Assembly: GCF_003330765.1 (NCBI RefSeq)
Contig: NZ_CP024903.1
Location: forward strand, 2,294,001 to 2,358,000
Direction: 5' to 3'
DNA: 64,000 bases
Origin: Burkholderia pyrrocinia
Lineage (GTDB): Bacteria; Pseudomonadota; Gammaproteobacteria; Burkholderiales; Burkholderiaceae
Position numbers and translations under genes: made by a program
The notes under the pieces: generated by a model
Databases searched by the model: none
What the model was told of the DNA's origin: nothing
What the model saw: the letters and a program-made list of their open reading frames with translations, nothing else
Shown: one piece after another, positions 7,314 to 15,512 of the stretch
Position numbering within the stretch: the first letter of the stretch is position 1
How the letters are laid out: every line of letters begins with the position of its first letter

Positions 7314-8966
7314 TCATGCGTTCAGATTCGGACGCATGCCGCGCCACGAGCCGTCGTCGATGCGACGCGCGTCGTGTGTGAGCGCGTACCGGTTGACGTC
7401 GCCCGTCAGCCACGCGACGAGCGAATACGGCGGCAACTCCCCTTCATCGACCCGGTCGCGCGCACGCGCCGGCGTCTCGAACACGACCATTCCTCTCGGC
7501 GCGTCGAACGGCAGCGCATCGGGTGACAGGTTCAACGCGATCGTCAGCGTCTCGTCGTCGGCGAGCCGCCATGAGGCGAGCAGCGCGTCGGCATCGCCGT
7601 CGCCGCCCGCCTTCAGTGCATGCGCGTCCTGCGGCCGGCAATCGGACAGCCGCGGCGCGATCAGCTTCGCGCGCACCGCGAGCGCCGACTGCACGAAATG
7701 CGCGCGATCGGCATCGCGCGCGGTTTCGTCGAAGATCAGCGGGATCTGCGGCGTGAGCAGCGACAGCGCGAGCGCGGCCAGACCGGCCTCCTGCCCGCCG
7801 GCGCCCTGGCCGCTGTCGCGCCACGCACCATCGGACAGCACGAGCGACGTCAACGACAGCCCGCTGTCGGCGGCCATGCCTTCTCCCGACGGGGCCGGCT
7901 GGAACGCCGCGCCGGCCGCGGTCAGCGCGCGGGCGAGCGTGTGGATCGACTGGTGCGTGGAAATGCCTTCATGGGCCGACGTGTCACGCCCCGTCAGCCG
8001 GTGGAGTGCGCGCTCGCCGCAACCGTTCCATTGCGCATCGAAATGGGTATCGGCGAGATGCGCCGGATGCCGCTCGCTGCCGAGTACGAGATGGATGAGC
8101 CGGTCGGCCGGCACGGCCGCACGCACGCGATCCGCGATCTCGCGCAGCCACGACACGCCGATCCGGTCGGCTTCGCGCAGGCGCAGCCCGTCGCAACGGT
8201 ATTCGTCGAACCAGTACAGCGCGTTGTCGCAAAAGAAATCGCAGACTTCCGGATGATCGAGCGCCAGCGGCTGCGGCTGAAGCGGATCGTCGCGCGTGTG
8301 GAAGAACGGCGCCGCGTAGTGGCGCAGCGCATCGGTGCCGCTGCCGAAGCGCGCGTAGTCGACCTCCAGCAGCACCGCGAGACCGTAGCCGTGCGCGTCG
8401 TCGATCAGCGCCTTCAGCGCATCGGGACCGCCTTCGGCCGCAAGCGGCGCGAACGGCAGGCTGTCGTGCGGCGATGCGAGCAACTCCAGCGCGGTCACGC
8501 CGAGGCGCGCGAGTTGCGGCAGGCGGCGGCGCACGCCGTCGAAGCCGCCCACCGCGTGCGGGCGGATCGCGTAGAGCGCGATGTCTTCCCACGCGCGCCC
8601 GCGCCAGAACGTGTTACGCCACGTGAACGCGCGCGGATCGACGACCTCGCTCGGGCCGTTGAGCCCTTCGGGCTGCGAGCGCGACGCGGGATCGGGAATC
8701 GACACGGCATCGTCGAGGCGATAGCGGTAGCGCGCACCCGCGCCGCAGTCGGCGAAGACTTCGAACCAGTTCGGGCCGGCGGCCATCATCGGGACGAGCG
8801 TCGGGCCGTAGCCGGTATCGAGTTCGAGTTGGACCTGCGTGCTGCCCGGCGCCCACAAGCGAAAATGCGTGCGCGGCGTCGCGCTGAGCGCGCCACAGGG
8901 CTGCGCGCCGAACGGCAAACAATGAATGTAGTGCTGCGCATACGGATCGTGCGGACAATCGGACAT
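7314..8966 (-). CDS. TreZ-like GH13 protein lacking catalytic residues
   Basis: A 550-residue protein with the layout of malto-oligosyltrehalose trehalohydrolase: an N-terminal beta-sandwich (HFRLWAPGSTQVQLELD, residues 34-50), a GH13 barrel and a C-terminal DUF3459-type sandwich. At the places of the three catalytic acids the sequence has changed: DGLRLREADRIG (259-270) has Arg264 where the nucleophile Asp of DGLRxDAVH should be; HLVLGSERH (292-300) has Gly296 for the acid/base Glu; and the NHDQ segment is absent. The glycan-binding scaffold is otherwise preserved, so this is probably a non-hydrolytic paralogue. There is no treY or treS beside it. Start 8966 has GAGGAG at 6-base spacing; ATG 8969 is an alternative. 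Confidence 0.85.
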   Translation of the reverse strand: MSDCPHDPYAQHYIHCLPFGAQPCGALSATPRTHFRLWAPGSTQVQLELDTGYGPTLVPMMAAGPNWFEVFADCGAGARYRYRLDDAVSIPDPASRSQPEGLNGPSEVVDPRAFTWRNTFWRGRAWEDIALYAIRPHAVGGFDGVRRRLPQLARLGVTALELLASPHDSLPFAPLAAEGGPDALKALIDDAHGYGLAVLLEVDYARFGSGTDALRHYAAPFFHTRDDPLQPQPLALDHPEVCDFFCDNALYWFDEYRCDGLRLREADRIGVSWLREIADRVRAAVPADRLIHLVLGSERHPAHLADTHFDAQWNGCGERALHRLTGRDTSAHEGISTHQSIHTLARALTAAGAAFQPAPSGEGMAADSGLSLTSLVLSDGAWRDSGQGAGGQEAGLAALALSLLTPQIPLIFDETARDADRAHFVQSALAVRAKLIAPRLSDCRPQDAHALKAGGDGDADALLASWRLADDETLTIALNLSPDALPFDAPRGMVVFETPARARDRVDEGELPPYSLVAWLTGDVNRYALTHDARRIDDGSWRGMRPNLNA

Positions 8967-9270
8967 CATGCGCTCCTCGTACGTGCCGAGCGGCATGGCC
9001 ACGCCAGCGGCGCGGCGCATCGGGGCCCGGCATGCGATGGCCAGGCGGGGGGAGAGAAACGAGTATGCGCCGGATTCGCCACCGCGATGCATCATGTATA
9101 GACATTTTTAAATGCGAATCGACCCCCGGAAAACCGGCAGGCCGGCACGTGCCGAGTCGGGTAGTCGGCATACCGGAATGACCGCTCGCCTTGTTGCGTC
9201 GGCCGCGCCCGCTTACGCTCTGCGCCATGCTCGCGGACACGTCGTCCGCGTCCGACCCAAGGAACCCGCC
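8967..9270. other. intergenic region between divergent TreZ-like and methyltransferase genes
   Basis: A 304-bp divergent gap. It carries one AT-rich patch with the inverted repeat CATTT-TT-AAATG at 9103-9114 and, on the minus strand, a TATACAT near 9094-9100 that could be a -10 for the TreZ-like gene. No coding sequence recognised. Confidence 0.4.
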
Positions 9271-9978
9271 ATGTCGCTTCCTGTCAGCGCCGCGAAATTC
9301 GATCCGTCACGCGCGCACGCATACGCCGAGCAATCCCGCATCGCACTCGCCGGCTACGACGCCTGCCATGAACTCACCGCGTGCATGCTGGCGTCGGCGA
9401 TCGGCGCCCCCGATGCGCGGATACTCGTCGCGGGTGCGGGCGGCACCGGGCAGGAAATCTGCGTGTCGGCCGCGCTCGAGCCGGGCTGGCGGTTCACGGC
9501 CGTCGACCCGTCCGCGCCGATGCTCGCGCTCGCGCGCACGAACGTCGAAGCCGCGGGCTTCGGCGCGCGCACGACGTTCGTCGAGGACGGCGTCGATGCG
9601 CTGCCCGACGCACCGGCGTTCGACGGCGCGACGCTGATCGGCGTGCTGCACCATGTCCCGAGCGACGAGGCGAAGGTCGCGCTGCTGAGTGCGATCGCGC
9701 AACGCCTGAAGCCCGGCGCGCCGCTCGTGCTCGCCGGCAACCATCGCCGCTATGCGGACCACCCACGCCTGCTCGACGCGTGGCAGCAGCGCTGGCGCAT
9801 GAAGGGCGCGACGCCCGACACCGTGCGCGCGCAACTCGCGAAGATCCTGCAGGGTGCCGATCCGCCCGCGTCCGAGGAAGCCGTTTCCGGTCTGCTGCAC
9901 GATGCGGGCTTCGATGCGCCGCTGCGCTTTTTCGCGAGCCTGTTCTGGGGCGCGTGGATCGCGGTGCGGCGCGCGTGA
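9271..9978 (+). CDS. class I SAM-dependent methyltransferase
   Basis: A 235-residue Rossmann-fold methyltransferase. Motif I is ILVAGAGGTGQE (about residues 52-63), the acidic residue after beta-2 is in FTAVDPSAPML, and the later LIGVLHHVPSD segment matches motif IV of the UbiE/TehB-like group. It is cytosolic and the acceptor is unknown. The start at 9271 has AAGGAA at 7-base spacing. A GST gene follows after 85 bp on the same strand; nothing else in the context names a pathway. Confidence 0.85.
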   Translation: MSLPVSAAKFDPSRAHAYAEQSRIALAGYDACHELTACMLASAIGAPDARILVAGAGGTGQEICVSAALEPGWRFTAVDPSAPMLALARTNVEAAGFGARTTFVEDGVDALPDAPAFDGATLIGVLHHVPSDEAKVALLSAIAQRLKPGAPLVLAGNHRRYADHPRLLDAWQQRWRMKGATPDTVRAQLAKILQGADPPASEEAVSGLLHDAGFDAPLRFFASLFWGAWIAVRRA

Positions 9979-10063
9979 CGGCTCGACACGGCGCGCAACG
10001 CGATTCGCGTGCGCACCACGCACGCTGGGTATGATGTCGTTCCCGCCCCCTTCCGGCCTCGAC

Positions 10064-10732
10064 ATGCTCACCGTCCATCACCTGAACAACTCGCGCTCGC
10101 AGCGCGTGCTCTGGCTGCTCGAAGAACTGGATGTGCCGTACGAGATCGTGCGCTACGAGCGCGATCCGAAAACGATGCTCGCGCCGCCCACGCTGCGCGC
10201 GATCCATCCGCTCGGCAAATCGCCCGTCGTCACCGACGACGGCCGCACGTTCGCCGAATCGGGCGCGATCATCGAGTACCTGGTCGAACGCTACGGCAAC
10301 GGGCGCCTCGCGCCGCCGCCCGGCACGCCCGAACGGCACGACTACACGTACTGGCTCCACTACGCGGAAGGGTCGGCGATGCCGCCGCTGCTGCTCAAGC
10401 TCGTCGCGTTGCGGATCGCGCACGCGCCGATGCCGTTCTTCGCGCGGCCGATCGCGCGCAAGATCGCCGCGACGCTGCAGTCGGGCTTCGTCGATCCGCA
10501 GATCGCGCTGCATCTCGGCTATATCGACGACACGTTGAGCCGCACCGGCTGGTTCGTCGGCGACGGCTTCAGCGCGGCGGACATCCAGATGAGCTTTCCG
10601 CTCGAAGCCGCGACCGCGCGCGGGGGCCGCAGCCCGCATCCCGCGATCGCGCGCTTTCTCGACACGATCCACGCGCGGCCCGCGTACCGGCGTGCGCTGG
10701 AACGCGGCGGCCCGTACGAACTGCTCAAGTAG
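10064..10732 (+). CDS. glutathione S-transferase
   Basis: A 222-residue GST. The thioredoxin-like N-terminal domain (residues 1-80) has LNNSRSQRVLWLLEEL, with the Ser of NSRSQR in the catalytic position, KSPVV with the cis-Pro, and FAESGAIIEYLVERYG, the glutathione gamma-Glu-binding ES pair. An all-helical C-terminal domain follows with the N-capping motif GDGFSAADIQM. Substrate unknown; such proteins act in the cytosol on electrophiles or peroxides. The ATG at 10064 begins exactly at the family N-terminus. Confidence 0.9.
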   Translation: MLTVHHLNNSRSQRVLWLLEELDVPYEIVRYERDPKTMLAPPTLRAIHPLGKSPVVTDDGRTFAESGAIIEYLVERYGNGRLAPPPGTPERHDYTYWLHYAEGSAMPPLLLKLVALRIAHAPMPFFARPIARKIAATLQSGFVDPQIALHLGYIDDTLSRTGWFVGDGFSAADIQMSFPLEAATARGGRSPHPAIARFLDTIHARPAYRRALERGGPYELLK

Positions 10733-10738
10733 GCCGCG

Positions 10739-11392
10739 TCAACTCAACAGGCCCGCCGCGACGTTGATCGACAGCCCGAGCACGGCCATGTTGAAGTAGA
10801 ACGACAGGATCGACTGCGCGAGCACCGCGCGCCGCGCGGAGCGGTTCGCCAGCGACACGTCGGCCGTCTGCGACGCAACCGCGAGCGTGAACGCGAAATA
10901 CAGGAAATCCCAGTAATCGGGTTCGGGGTTCCGGTCCGGGAAGCGGAGCGCACGGTCGCTGCTCGGCGAGCCGTAATAGAGCCGCGCATAGTGCAGCGTG
11001 AAGATCGTCGGGATCAGGAACCACGCGCCGAACAGCGTCGCGCCCGTGATCGCATAATGGCTGAGCCCCGCGCGGAAGCCGACGCTCTTGGCGGTCGCGA
11101 GCTCGATCGCGATCGCGGCCACGCTCGCGACGGTCGCGAGGCAGATGACGGTCAGCACGGTCGTCGCGTTTTCGTCGTCGCGGATCGCGATGTCGCGCAC
11201 CTTGTGATGGTGCGCGGTGACCATGCGCACCCACATCAGCGCGAGATACAGCCAGATCGCGCAATCCCAGCCGATCAGCATACGCACGGTCGGACGCAGC
11301 GGAAACGGCAGCAGCACCGCGCACAGCAAGCCGGCGGCGAACGCCGCGACCATGCGAGGCCGGTTGCGTAATACCTGCGGATAAAACGTCAT
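10739..11392 (-). CDS. DUF1345 membrane protein
   Basis: A 217-residue inner-membrane protein with about five hydrophobic segments and the family features [22 protein letters not shown] (split by charge) near residue 35 and a C-terminal half with [20 protein letters not shown], the most conserved DUF1345 block. Function is unknown. It is convergent with the GST gene (6 bp between stops). The start at 11392 is the first ATG giving the normal N-terminus; the ribosome site is weak. Confidence 0.85.
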   Translation of the reverse strand: MTFYPQVLRNRPRMVAAFAAGLLCAVLLPFPLRPTVRMLIGWDCAIWLYLALMWVRMVTAHHHKVRDIAIRDDENATTVLTVICLATVASVAAIAIELATAKSVGFRAGLSHYAITGATLFGAWFLIPTIFTLHYARLYYGSPSSDRALRFPDRNPEPDYWDFLYFAFTLAVASQTADVSLANRSARRAVLAQSILSFYFNMAVLGLSINVAAGLLS

Positions 11393-11529
11393 CGTGGGAT
11401 TCCGAAAGCGGATGGAAAGGGTTCGGCCGGCGCGCGGGGCAGCCCGCTGCGCCGCACCGGCGGGTACCGCCCCGATTATCGCCATTCCATCGTGACGTGG
11501 CGATGGGCACGAGCGCCTAAGATAGGGGG

Positions 11530-12261
11530 ATGACTGCCACCGCCCCCCTCTGCCGCCATCCCGCGAACACGGCCGGCCGCGACTTCGTCGTCGGCGACCT
11601 GCACGGCTGCGTGGACGTGCTGCGCGCGCTGCTGCACGACATCCGCTTCGATCCGGCTCGCGACCGCCTGTTCTCGGTCGGCGATCTCGTCGACCGCGGC
11701 CCCGCATCCGAAACCACGCTCGACCTGCTCGACCGCCCGTGGTGCCACGTCGTGCGCGGCAATCACGAGGAAGTGCTGAGCCTCGTGTCGCGCGGCAAGC
11801 TGTCGCCCGACGCGTGGCGCGGGATCGGCGGCGACTGGGGCGCCGACCTGCCGCCGGAACGGCTGCGCGCGCATGCGGCGCGCGTCGACGCGCTGCCGCT
11901 GGTGCGCGTGATCGGCGACGGGCCCGGGCGCTTCAACGTGCTGCATGCGGAATTCTTCGGCTCGGATGCCGATCTCGACACGGGCAGCTATTCGCACGAC
12001 GTGCGCGAGCGGCTGATCTGGGGCCGCGATCTCGTCCAGGGGCTCGCCGATCCGGCGCGGCAGGCCGGGCTGTCGCTGACCTGTACCGGGCATACGCCCG
12101 TGCGCGCCCCGCAGCGGATCGGCGCGCAGTGGTTCATCGACACGGGTGCGTTCGCGCCGTCCGGGCGGCTCACGCTCGCCGAACCGCGCACCGGAAGCAC
12201 GTGGTCGATGACGCAGGCCGAAGCGCGCGAACGCCACGCGGGCGACTGGCCGCTGCCCTAG
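11530..12261 (+). CDS. calcineurin-like metallophosphoesterase (PrpA/PrpB type)
   Basis: A 243-residue protein phosphatase. The metal-binding motifs are in order: [11 protein letters not shown] (about 19-29), [11 protein letters not shown] (about 48-58), and VVRGNHEEV (about 74-82), with a late TCTGHTP (about 180) and a final DTGAF. These are the GDxHG, GDxxDRG and GNHE signatures of bacterial PPP-family Ser/Thr or tyrosine phosphatases such as PrpA. GGGGG lies directly against the ATG, an unusual spacing, and a TAAGAT 7 bases upstream could be a -10 of a nearly leaderless transcript. It is divergent from DUF1345. Confidence 0.9.
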   Translation: MTATAPLCRHPANTAGRDFVVGDLHGCVDVLRALLHDIRFDPARDRLFSVGDLVDRGPASETTLDLLDRPWCHVVRGNHEEVLSLVSRGKLSPDAWRGIGGDWGADLPPERLRAHAARVDALPLVRVIGDGPGRFNVLHAEFFGSDADLDTGSYSHDVRERLIWGRDLVQGLADPARQAGLSLTCTGHTPVRAPQRIGAQWFIDTGAFAPSGRLTLAEPRTGSTWSMTQAEARERHAGDWPLP

Positions 12262-12298
12262 CAGGCTGTTCACGCCCGCAACGGCTCGCGAGCGAGCG

Positions 12299-12994
12299 CT
12301 AGCCGACCTGGCTCAGTTCGAACACCGCATCGACCGCCGAGCCGTTCCAGTTGTATTCGAGGTAGGCCGCGTGATGGCAGTCGCGCAGCAGCGCGGTGCG
12401 GAACGCCGCCAGACACTCGCCGCGCGGGTCGCGCACCGACGGATAGACGATCCCCGCACCGCCCGCGTTACGCACCGCGCGGCCGAGCGCCTGACCGGCG
12501 CTGTAATCGAGCGGATGCAGCAACGCCGGATCGCGCTGCGGCCACGCGCGCACATCGGCCACGTCGCCTGCTGCGAACACCGTGTAGAGCCGCATCTGCT
12601 GACGCATCGGCGGCTCCTGCGTCGCGGCCAGGAACAGCCCGCTGTGATAACGCGTTTCGGCGATCGCCGTATCGCGCGAGCGGGCGCAGTAGAACACGCC
12701 GTAGCTGCCGTCGGAAAAGCGGCTGCCCTGCGGATTCAGGTGCGTGAACGCGGCCATGATCGGCCCCCATCCCAGCCCGTAGCGGCGCTCGGCGGGCGGC
12801 ACGAGGTCGAGCGTGCCGACTTCGTTGCGGATGCGGTCGTTGGTCAGCGATTCGAGCGCGTAAAGCGCGTCGAAATCGTCCGCCGACGCCACGCGGTCGA
12901 ACAGGTTGATGGCTGGAAAACGGGTGGGGATCACGCGATAGGCAGGTGCCCAGTCGACGGCGGTCGTGGGCCATTGTTTTGCTTCGATCGGCAT
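12299..12994 (-). CDS. RES-domain toxin
   Basis: A 231-residue RES-family protein, the toxin half of an Xre/RES toxin-antitoxin pair. The RES residues are visible: Arg in AYRVIPTRFPAINLFDR (near residue 20), the Tyr/Glu pair in YGVFYCARSRDTAIAETRYH (about 105-124), and the Ser in the C-terminal VYPSVRDP. Characterised RES toxins (ParT, Res, MbcT) are ADP-ribosyltransferases or phosphorolyse NAD+, stopping growth. Its ATG is 2 bp after the antitoxin stop, so the two are translated together. All key positions look intact, so it is probably functional. Confidence 0.9.
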   Translation of the reverse strand: MPIEAKQWPTTAVDWAPAYRVIPTRFPAINLFDRVASADDFDALYALESLTNDRIRNEVGTLDLVPPAERRYGLGWGPIMAAFTHLNPQGSRFSDGSYGVFYCARSRDTAIAETRYHSGLFLAATQEPPMRQQMRLYTVFAAGDVADVRAWPQRDPALLHPLDYSAGQALGRAVRNAGGAGIVYPSVRDPRGECLAAFRTALLRDCHHAAYLEYNWNGSAVDAVFELSQVG

Positions 12995-12996
12995 CG

Positions 12997-13416
12997 TCAC
13001 GCCCAGCCACCTCGCATCGCGTCGAGATATTGCCGGACGGCGACCAGATCGCCGACGTTGCCGGCGAGCATCCGGTCGAGTGCGCGCTTGCCGCCGAACG
13101 GCGCCGCGTCGTTGGGCCGCTTGACCCATGCGTCGGCCGCGGCCGGCTGCGGCAGCAGGATCTGCAGCGCCTTGTAGATGCCGAGCAGCAGCGATAGCCG
13201 CTCGAGCGTATCGCGCGGCAGGCGTGCCGATTCTGGCGCGGCCTTCCACTTGAAGAACGTCGAACGGCCGGGCGACCCGAGCAGCACGATCTGCTCGTCG
13301 ATCGTCAGCGCCCAGTCGCGCGCGATGTTGAAAAACGCACGCAGGCCGGCCGCCGACATCTGCGCGACCGAAGCCTGCGGCGGGGCGGAATGCGAATCGT
13401 AGGCGGGCTGTGACAT
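12997..13416 (-). CDS. Xre/MbcA/ParS-type antitoxin (DUF2384)
   Basis: A 139-residue antitoxin encoded immediately before the RES toxin. The N-terminal half is an Xre-like helix-turn-helix (FFNIARDWALTIDEQIVLLG, then STFFKWKA), and the C-terminal half is the DUF2384 toxin-binding region with LERLSLLLGIYKALQILLP and the terminal AGNVGDLVAVRQYLDAMRGGW. It neutralises the toxin by covering its active site and represses the operon. The ATG at 13416 is followed, upstream, by a set of TTAGT half-sites in which it probably binds. Confidence 0.9.
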   Translation of the reverse strand: MSQPAYDSHSAPPQASVAQMSAAGLRAFFNIARDWALTIDEQIVLLGSPGRSTFFKWKAAPESARLPRDTLERLSLLLGIYKALQILLPQPAAADAWVKRPNDAAPFGGKRALDRMLAGNVGDLVAVRQYLDAMRGGWA

Positions 13417-13420
13417 GATC

Positions 13421-13455
13421 GTTAGTCTCGAAATGAATTTACTAACAAGATTAGT
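13421..13455. promoter_or_regulatory. putative antitoxin operator: three TTAGT half-sites
   Basis: Directly upstream of the antitoxin ATG are GTTAGT (13421-13426), ACTAAC (13441-13446) and TTAGT (13451-13455). The first two form a 6-bp inverted repeat around 14 bp, and ACTAA-CAAGA-TTAGT (13441-13455) is a perfect 5-5-5 palindrome. The region is AT-rich compared with the flanking genes. This fits autoregulation by the Xre antitoxin; binding is inferred. Confidence 0.6.
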
Positions 13456-13650
13456 CCATTTTCGTATTTTTGCAAGGGTCGACACCCGCCGATCGGCCAA
13501 CGCACCCGGCAAAACGATATTTTTTGTCCATTCTGGACTCTTATTTTATTTTCTGCGTTAATGGCCGTGCGGACACCGCGCGCCGACGCGGTTCGTGTCC
13601 GTGGAACCGTGTCGCACCGAAACCGGAAGCACCCCGCCAAGGAATACACC

Positions 13651-14433
13651 ATGAAGAGACTGATTGCCGCCGTTTCGATCGCCCTGCTCGCGGTATCCGC
13701 AGGCCCCGCCGTCGCGAAGGACTGGACCACGCTCCGCTTCGGCACCGATGCCAGCTACGCACCGTTCGAGTCGAAGGCGCCCGACGGCAAGCTCGTCGGT
13801 TTCGACATCGACCTCGGCAACGAGATCTGCGCGCGCCTGAAAGCGAAGTGCGTGTGGCTCGAGAATGATTTCGACGGGATGATTCCGGCACTGAAGGCGA
13901 AGAAGTTCGACGCGGTGCTGTCGTCGATGTCGATCACGCCGCAGCGCGCGCAGCAGATCGGCTTCACGACGAAGATCTACAACCAGCCGACGCGGCTCGT
14001 CGTGAAGAAGGGCTCGCCGCTGCTGCCGACAGCCGAATCGCTGAAGGGCAAATCGATCGGCGTCGAGCAGGGCACGACGCAGGAGACGTATGCGAAGGCG
14101 TACTGGGGCAAGCAAGGCGCGAACGTCGTTTCGTACCAGAACCAGGACGGCGTGTACGCGGACCTGACCTCGGGCCGTCTCGATGCCGCGCTCCAGGATG
14201 AAGTGCAGGCCGCGATCGGCTTCCTGAAATCGCCACGCGGCGCGAGCTACCAGTTCGTCGGGCCCGAACTCGTCGACGAGAAGGTGCTCGGTATCGGTGC
14301 CGGCATCGGGCTGCGCAAGGAGGACGCCGACCTGAAGGCGAAGATCGACCGCGCGATCGTCGACATGGTCAAGGACGGTACCTACAAGCGGCTCGCGTCG
14401 AAGTACTTCGACTTCGACATCTACGGCAGTTGA
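13651..14433 (+). CDS. periplasmic basic-amino-acid-binding protein (ArgT/HisJ type)
   Basis: A 260-residue solute-binding protein of ABC family 3. Residues 1-22 are a signal peptide (MKRLIAAVSIALLAVSAGPAVA), followed by the two-lobed domain: FGTDASYAPFESKAPDGKLVGFDIDLG at the entrance, FDGMIPALKAKKFDAVLSSMSITPQR, and the second-lobe IGVEQGTTQETY. This pattern fits lysine, arginine, ornithine or histidine ligands. No permease or ATPase genes are adjacent, so it either pairs with a transporter elsewhere or is an orphan binding protein. AAGGAA precedes the ATG by 7 bases. A GC-rich hairpin follows the stop. Confidence 0.9.
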   Translation: MKRLIAAVSIALLAVSAGPAVAKDWTTLRFGTDASYAPFESKAPDGKLVGFDIDLGNEICARLKAKCVWLENDFDGMIPALKAKKFDAVLSSMSITPQRAQQIGFTTKIYNQPTRLVVKKGSPLLPTAESLKGKSIGVEQGTTQETYAKAYWGKQGANVVSYQNQDGVYADLTSGRLDAALQDEVQAAIGFLKSPRGASYQFVGPELVDEKVLGIGAGIGLRKEDADLKAKIDRAIVDMVKDGTYKRLASKYFDFDIYGS

Positions 14434-14441
14434 AACGGCGT

Positions 14442-14475
14442 CGCGCGCGTACGGGCACAACTCCCGTCGCGCGCG
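14442..14475 (+). terminator. GC-rich hairpin after the binding-protein gene
   Basis: Eight bases after the stop, CGCGCGCG-T-ACGGG pairs with CCCGT-CGCGCGCG across the 7-base loop CACAACT: 13 base pairs with one bulged T. No U-run follows, so it may stabilise the 3' end or act with Rho rather than terminate alone. Confidence 0.45.
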
Positions 14476-15512
14476 TCCGACCGCCCTCCCCTCACCACCG
14501 GACGGCAACGGCATTGCGCCGTTTACCGTCACATCGAATTCATCATCCGTCGCACGCGCAGCACCGCTGCTTCGAGCATGATTCGGATTGCAGATCAATC
14601 GTTCGCGGGAACGATGGGCAACACAACCGGATACCGCGCGGCTTCAGTCAGTACGCGAAGATCGGGCGTCGGGGTACCGGCGCCCGTGCGCACATGCCCT
14701 TGCGAATCGGGTTGGCGTGCAGGAAAGTGCCGACCCGGCGCGGATGACCGGCAACCAGCCGGATCCGCCTCGCACCGGGCGCGGAGAGATGGCCTGTCGA
14801 TGCATGCCGGTCAGCTGCGAGAGCGACGTTCGACCGGCGATGCTCCGGATCACTGCGATCGCGGCTTGCCGGCCGCGGCATGTGACGATCGATCATTTTT
14901 CTACCCCGTTTTCAGTCTGGTTCTTGTTCCGGCAACCGGACGATGCCGGTGCCCCGACGACCAGGCGACGACGTTCCGTGCTCGCCGGAACGCGGCTGCT
15001 GCGCCGCGTTCCGCCGCCGCATCCCCGCGGACTGCATCCTGGCCAGTATTGACAGGGTTCGCTGCCAAACCGGACGGGACCTCGCGTCGTCGACTTTCGT
15101 ACGCTCGTATCCGCAAGGAGCGGGCCAGCTTCGCGCGAGCCCGTCCGGACAAGGCGTTGGTCGGGTGAGTGGGTGGCCGGAACGGGCGCGGAATGCCGGA
15201 GGTTGCGAAACTGAAACACGCGGCGCGCGGCATGCGCCGGTCGCGTGGCGGCCGAGCCTTGCCGGATAAGGCTGAACAATGGGCCACGGAACTTTTACCG
15301 ACGGGCGTCCGGCCGTTCGGCCCGATTCATCACGAAAATTCGCCCGGTTGCCGAGGCGAAGTGTTTCATGCGCTTTACATGCCGCCGGCGGCATGGGGTC
15401 GCGGGCGTCCGCGGGATGGCTCGGCCCGTGCCGGGCCGGCCGATCGCACGGCTAATCGGTGAAACCGGCGCCGGACCTATCGCTGACCCGGCACACACAC
15501 ATCGCGCGCCGC
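14476..15512. other. 1-kb stretch without a recognisable gene
   Basis: Several overlapping open frames exist on both strands, but none has a plausible ribosome site, family-like composition or recognisable motif; their residues (Arg, Ala, Pro, Ser, Cys-rich mixtures) are typical of chance frames in GC-rich DNA. One AT-richer patch lies near 14890-14925. I see no repeat, tRNA or mobile-element end. It may be a decayed gene region or long control region of the sigma-54 regulator locus. Confidence 0.5.

Noticed and set aside
14578..15168. Possible small gene in the 1-kb void
   Set aside because: No ribosome site, mixed Cys/Arg/Pro composition, overlapping equal-quality frames on both strands.
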